This document shows positions 61,642 through 64,000 of a stretch of DNA of 64,000 nucleotides, piece by piece. A program made the translations under genes and the position numbers. The number at the start of each line of letters is the position of its first letter. Within the stretch, counting starts at the first letter, position 1. The stretch spans positions 9,004 to 73,003 of the forward strand of contig NZ_JBQKGJ010000017.1 of assembly GCF_052118845.1 (NCBI RefSeq), read 5' to 3'. This DNA comes from Bilifractor sp002394235 (lineage in GTDB: Bacteria > Bacillota > Clostridia > Lachnospirales > Lachnospiraceae). The notes below the pieces were generated by a model, which was not told the origin of the DNA, did no database searches, and saw nothing but the letters and a program-made list of their open reading frames with translations.

Positions 61642-63999
61642 TCATCTGGGTTTTCTTCTGCTTCGTACGGTCATGAACAGAAGGATCACAAGAAGGATTG
61701 CTGATGCAGTGAGTGAAACCTTCCAAATACGGGTATTCGAGTTGTCACCAGTTAAAACTCCACCGGTTTTCCCTGTTCCTGCAGATCCCTTAGAGTTATT
61801 ATCTCTGCTTCCCGGCATTGTCGACACTGATGGAGCACCAGGTGTATTCGAGGGAGTTAACAATACTGTCGATGCAGGTGTTACTGTCGGTGTCGTTGAC
61901 GGCGTAGATGTCGCTGTCGGTGTCGTTGACGGAGTTGGCGTTTCTGTCGGATCCGTTGACGGCGCAGGTGTTTCCGTCGGTGTCGTTGACGGAGTTGGTG
62001 CTTCCGTCGGTGTCGTTGACGGCGCAGGTGTTTCCGTCGGTGTCGTTGACGGAGTTGGTGTTTCCGTCGGTGTCGTTGACGGAGTTGGCGTTTCCGTCGG
62101 ATCCGTTGACGGAGTTGGCGTTTCTGTCGGATCCGTTGGCGGAGTTGGCGTTTCTGTCGGATCCGTTGGCGGTGTATACGAATTTGTGATCACGTAACCA
62201 CCTTCAGCGCTTCCCGTTACAGAAGATGTATAACCATCCGGAAGTTTAGAAGTTTCCTGAACTGTATATTGAATTTTTGTTCCTCCGTCCTCATACATAG
62301 GAAGTCCGGTCCAAGTGTAAAGCCAGTTGCCTGATTCCGTCAGGGTCACCGGTTTACCGCTCGCCTCGCCATCCGCATAGAGCTGAACAGTAACCGAGTT
62401 CGGGCGTTTGCCGTCCTGATTCTCACTGTCATACCATCTCTTCAAAACGCTCAGACTGGTCTTCTCCGGTGTATAACTGTTCGTGATATCGAATCCGTTG
62501 ATTGTAGTCGAATAATTCTCAACAGCGCTCTCAGCAATAGCATACGTAATCTTCTGACCATTCTTATAAACCGGGAGATCCTCAAATGAATACTTCCAGC
62601 CATCTTCCGCTTTCACTGTCTTCTCAGCAACCTTGTCTCCGTCCGCCAGCAGTTTCACCGTGATACTATCCGGACGCTTCCCATCCTGATCGTTGTTATC
62701 GTCCCAGGTCTTCGTCCCGGAAATCGTTGTCTTCTCCGGCGTATAGCTGTTCGTGATCACGTAACCGCCCTCGGCACTTCCTGTGACAGAAGATGTATAA
62801 CCACTCGGAAGCTCTGACACTTCTTTAACTGTATACGCGATCTTTGTTCCGCCATTTTTATACATCGGAAGTTCGGTCCACGTGTAAAGCCAGCCGCTTG
62901 ATTCTGTCAGGGTAACCGGTTCACCGCTCGTCTTGCCATCCGCATAGAGCTGAACAGTAACCGAGTTTGGGCGTTTGCCGTCCTGATTCTCAGTGTCATA
63001 CCATCTCTTCAGAACGCTCAGACTGGTCTTCTCCGGTGTGTAACTGTTCGTGATATCGAATCCGTTGATTGTAGTCGAATAATTCTCAACAGCGCTCTCA
63101 GCAATAGTATACGTAATCTTCTGACCATTCTTGTAAACCGGGAGATCCTCAAATGAGTACTTCCAGCCATCTTTTGCCGTCACTGTCTTCTCAGCAACCT
63201 TGTCTCCGTCCGCCAGCAATTTCACCGTGATACTGTTCGGACGCTTGCCGTCCTGATTGTTATTATCGTCCCAGGTCTTCGTCCCGGAAATCGTTGTCTT
63301 CTCCGGCGTATAGCTGTTCGTGATCACGTAACCGCCCTCGGCACTTCCTGTGACAGAAGATGTATAACCACTCGGAAGATCTGACACTTCTTTAACTGTA
63401 TACGCGATCTTTGTTCCGCCATTTTTATACATCGGAAGTTCGGTCCACGTGTAAAGCCAGTTGTTTGACTTCGTCAGGGTCACCGTTTTACCGCTCGCCT
63501 CGCCGTCCGCATAGAGCTGCACATTAACTGAGTTCGGGCGTTTGCCGTCCTGATTCTCAGTGTCATTCCATCTCTTCAGAACGCTCAGACTGGTCTTTTC
63601 CGGTGTATAACTGTTCGTGATATTGTATCCTTCGATGGTAGTCGAATAATTCTTAACCGCACTCTCAGCAATAGAATACTTAATCTTCTGACCATTCTTG
63701 TAAACCGGGAGATCCTCAAATGAGTACTTCCAGCCATCTTCTGCCGTCACTGTCTTCTCAGCAGCCTTTGTTCCGTCCGCCAGCAGTTTCACCGTGATAC
63801 TGCCCGGACGCTTGCCGTCCTGATTGTTATTATCGTCCCAGGTCTTTGTCCCGGAAATCGTAGTCTTCTCCGGCGTGTAGCTGTTCGTAATCACGTAACC
63901 GCCCTCGGCACTTCCTGTGACAGAAGATGTATAACCACTCGGAAGATCTGACACTTCTTTAACTGTATACGCGATCTTTGTTCCGCCATTTTTATACAT
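61642..63999 (-). CDS. Cna-B repeat surface protein, 5' end outside window
   Basis: At least 785 residues. Two Cna-B domain types alternate: one opens TTISGTKTWDDNN and the other TSLSVLKRW, each closing with ITNSYTPEK. Together they form a 189-residue (567-bp) repeat, with three full copies plus part of another in the window. A Pro/Thr stalk of about ten TPTETPTPST units follows, then a Gly/Ser linker, the tail GVLTGDNSN, a membrane helix and RSRRKPR. It is a wall-anchored, stiff surface stalk with isopeptide-bonded domains. The sorting signal is not LPXTG but VLTGDN, close to the VQSGDN of the giant adhesin. The signal peptide lies outside the window. Confidence 0.93.
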   Translation of the reverse strand: MYKNGGTKIAYTVKEVSDLPSGYTSSVTGSAEGGYVITNSYTPEKTTISGTKTWDDNNNQDGKRPGSITVKLLADGTKAAEKTVTAEDGWKYSFEDLPVYKNGQKIKYSIAESAVKNYSTTIEGYNITNSYTPEKTSLSVLKRWNDTENQDGKRPNSVNVQLYADGEASGKTVTLTKSNNWLYTWTELPMYKNGGTKIAYTVKEVSDLPSGYTSSVTGSAEGGYVITNSYTPEKTTISGTKTWDDNNNQDGKRPNSITVKLLADGDKVAEKTVTAKDGWKYSFEDLPVYKNGQKITYTIAESAVENYSTTINGFDITNSYTPEKTSLSVLKRWYDTENQDGKRPNSVTVQLYADGKTSGEPVTLTESSGWLYTWTELPMYKNGGTKIAYTVKEVSELPSGYTSSVTGSAEGGYVITNSYTPEKTTISGTKTWDDNNDQDGKRPDSITVKLLADGDKVAEKTVKAEDGWKYSFEDLPVYKNGQKITYAIAESAVENYSTTINGFDITNSYTPEKTSLSVLKRWYDSENQDGKRPNSVTVQLYADGEASGKPVTLTESGNWLYTWTGLPMYEDGGTKIQYTVQETSKLPDGYTSSVTGSAEGGYVITNSYTPPTDPTETPTPPTDPTETPTPSTDPTETPTPSTTPTETPTPSTTPTETPAPSTTPTEAPTPSTTPTETPAPSTDPTETPTPSTTPTATSTPSTTPTVTPASTVLLTPSNTPGAPSVSTMPGSRDNNSKGSAGTGKTGGVLTGDNSNTRIWKVSLTASAILLVILLFMTVRSRRKPR
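61880..62175. repeat. 30-bp tandem repeat coding for the Pro/Thr stalk
   Basis: About ten 30-bp units (GGTGTCGTTGACGGAGTTGG type) encode TPTETPTPST-like units. Some adjacent units are identical, so length change is likely. Confidence 0.9.
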
Positions 64000-64000
64000 C

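Noticed and set aside
61880..62175. Possible CRISPR-like repeats
   Set aside because: The repeat is contiguous and codes for a Pro/Thr stalk in an open frame.

Overview
The window is Gram-positive clostridial DNA, most like Lachnospiraceae; I cannot name the species. The reasons are purine-rich Shine-Dalgarno sites on nearly every gene, a class A-type RNase P RNA, a LeuC/LeuD pair of the short type, a Firmicutes-style type IV pilus operon, and very large surface proteins built of Cna-B and Spy0128-type isopeptide domains. Almost everything reads on the minus strand. The only plus-strand genes are a recombinase-like protein (3183-3785) and a broken toxin-antitoxin pair near 6.2-6.6 kb.

Layout. 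1-7.3 kb is a patchwork accessory region: an amino-acid permease that appears to start at ATA, a VanZ-like protein carrying a 30-bp minisatellite, an orphan RelB/DinJ antitoxin, a recombinase-like protein, a nuclease-helicase plus MazG-like pair, and broken TA and phage fragments. 7.3-12.1 kb holds two c-di-GMP proteins, an EAL phosphodiesterase whose two GGDEF domains are degenerate and a membrane GGDEF cyclase, with an 11-base poly-G tract between them. 12.2-12.5 kb holds fossils of an IS200 transposase and an hsdR gene. 12.7-26.3 kb is a type IV pilus locus: pilB, a repeat ORF, pilT, pilC, a pilin-like gene, pilD, pilM, pilN, pilO, then a string of prepilin genes. Several prepilins are damaged: one has ATA for ATG, one is truncated with Glu5 changed to Lys, one is frameshifted and one is a relic. 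26.6-27.5 kb is a Fic protein. 27.9-43.4 kb is one 5167-codon adhesin gene. 43.5-45.1 kb holds an AP2/zinc-finger protein and a serine recombinase, followed upstream by a YdcF-like protein and tRNA-Pro(GGG).

46.8-61.5 kb is ordinary metabolism: leuCD, ilvC, ilvH, ppk and ppx, pheA, a DUF815 ATPase, pyrBI, a DUF308 protein, maf and rnpB. 61.6-64 kb is the 3' part of a second Cna-B repeat adhesin.

How the parts may work together. The c-di-GMP enzymes sit directly beside the pilus genes, so c-di-GMP control of piliation is a reasonable inference. The pilus and the two adhesins form a surface-attachment programme. A recurring oddity is short imperfect tandem repeats (about 15-38 bp) that begin at or just after stop codons, in the pil operon, between ppx and ppk and elsewhere; some stay open as small ORFs coupled to the next gene.
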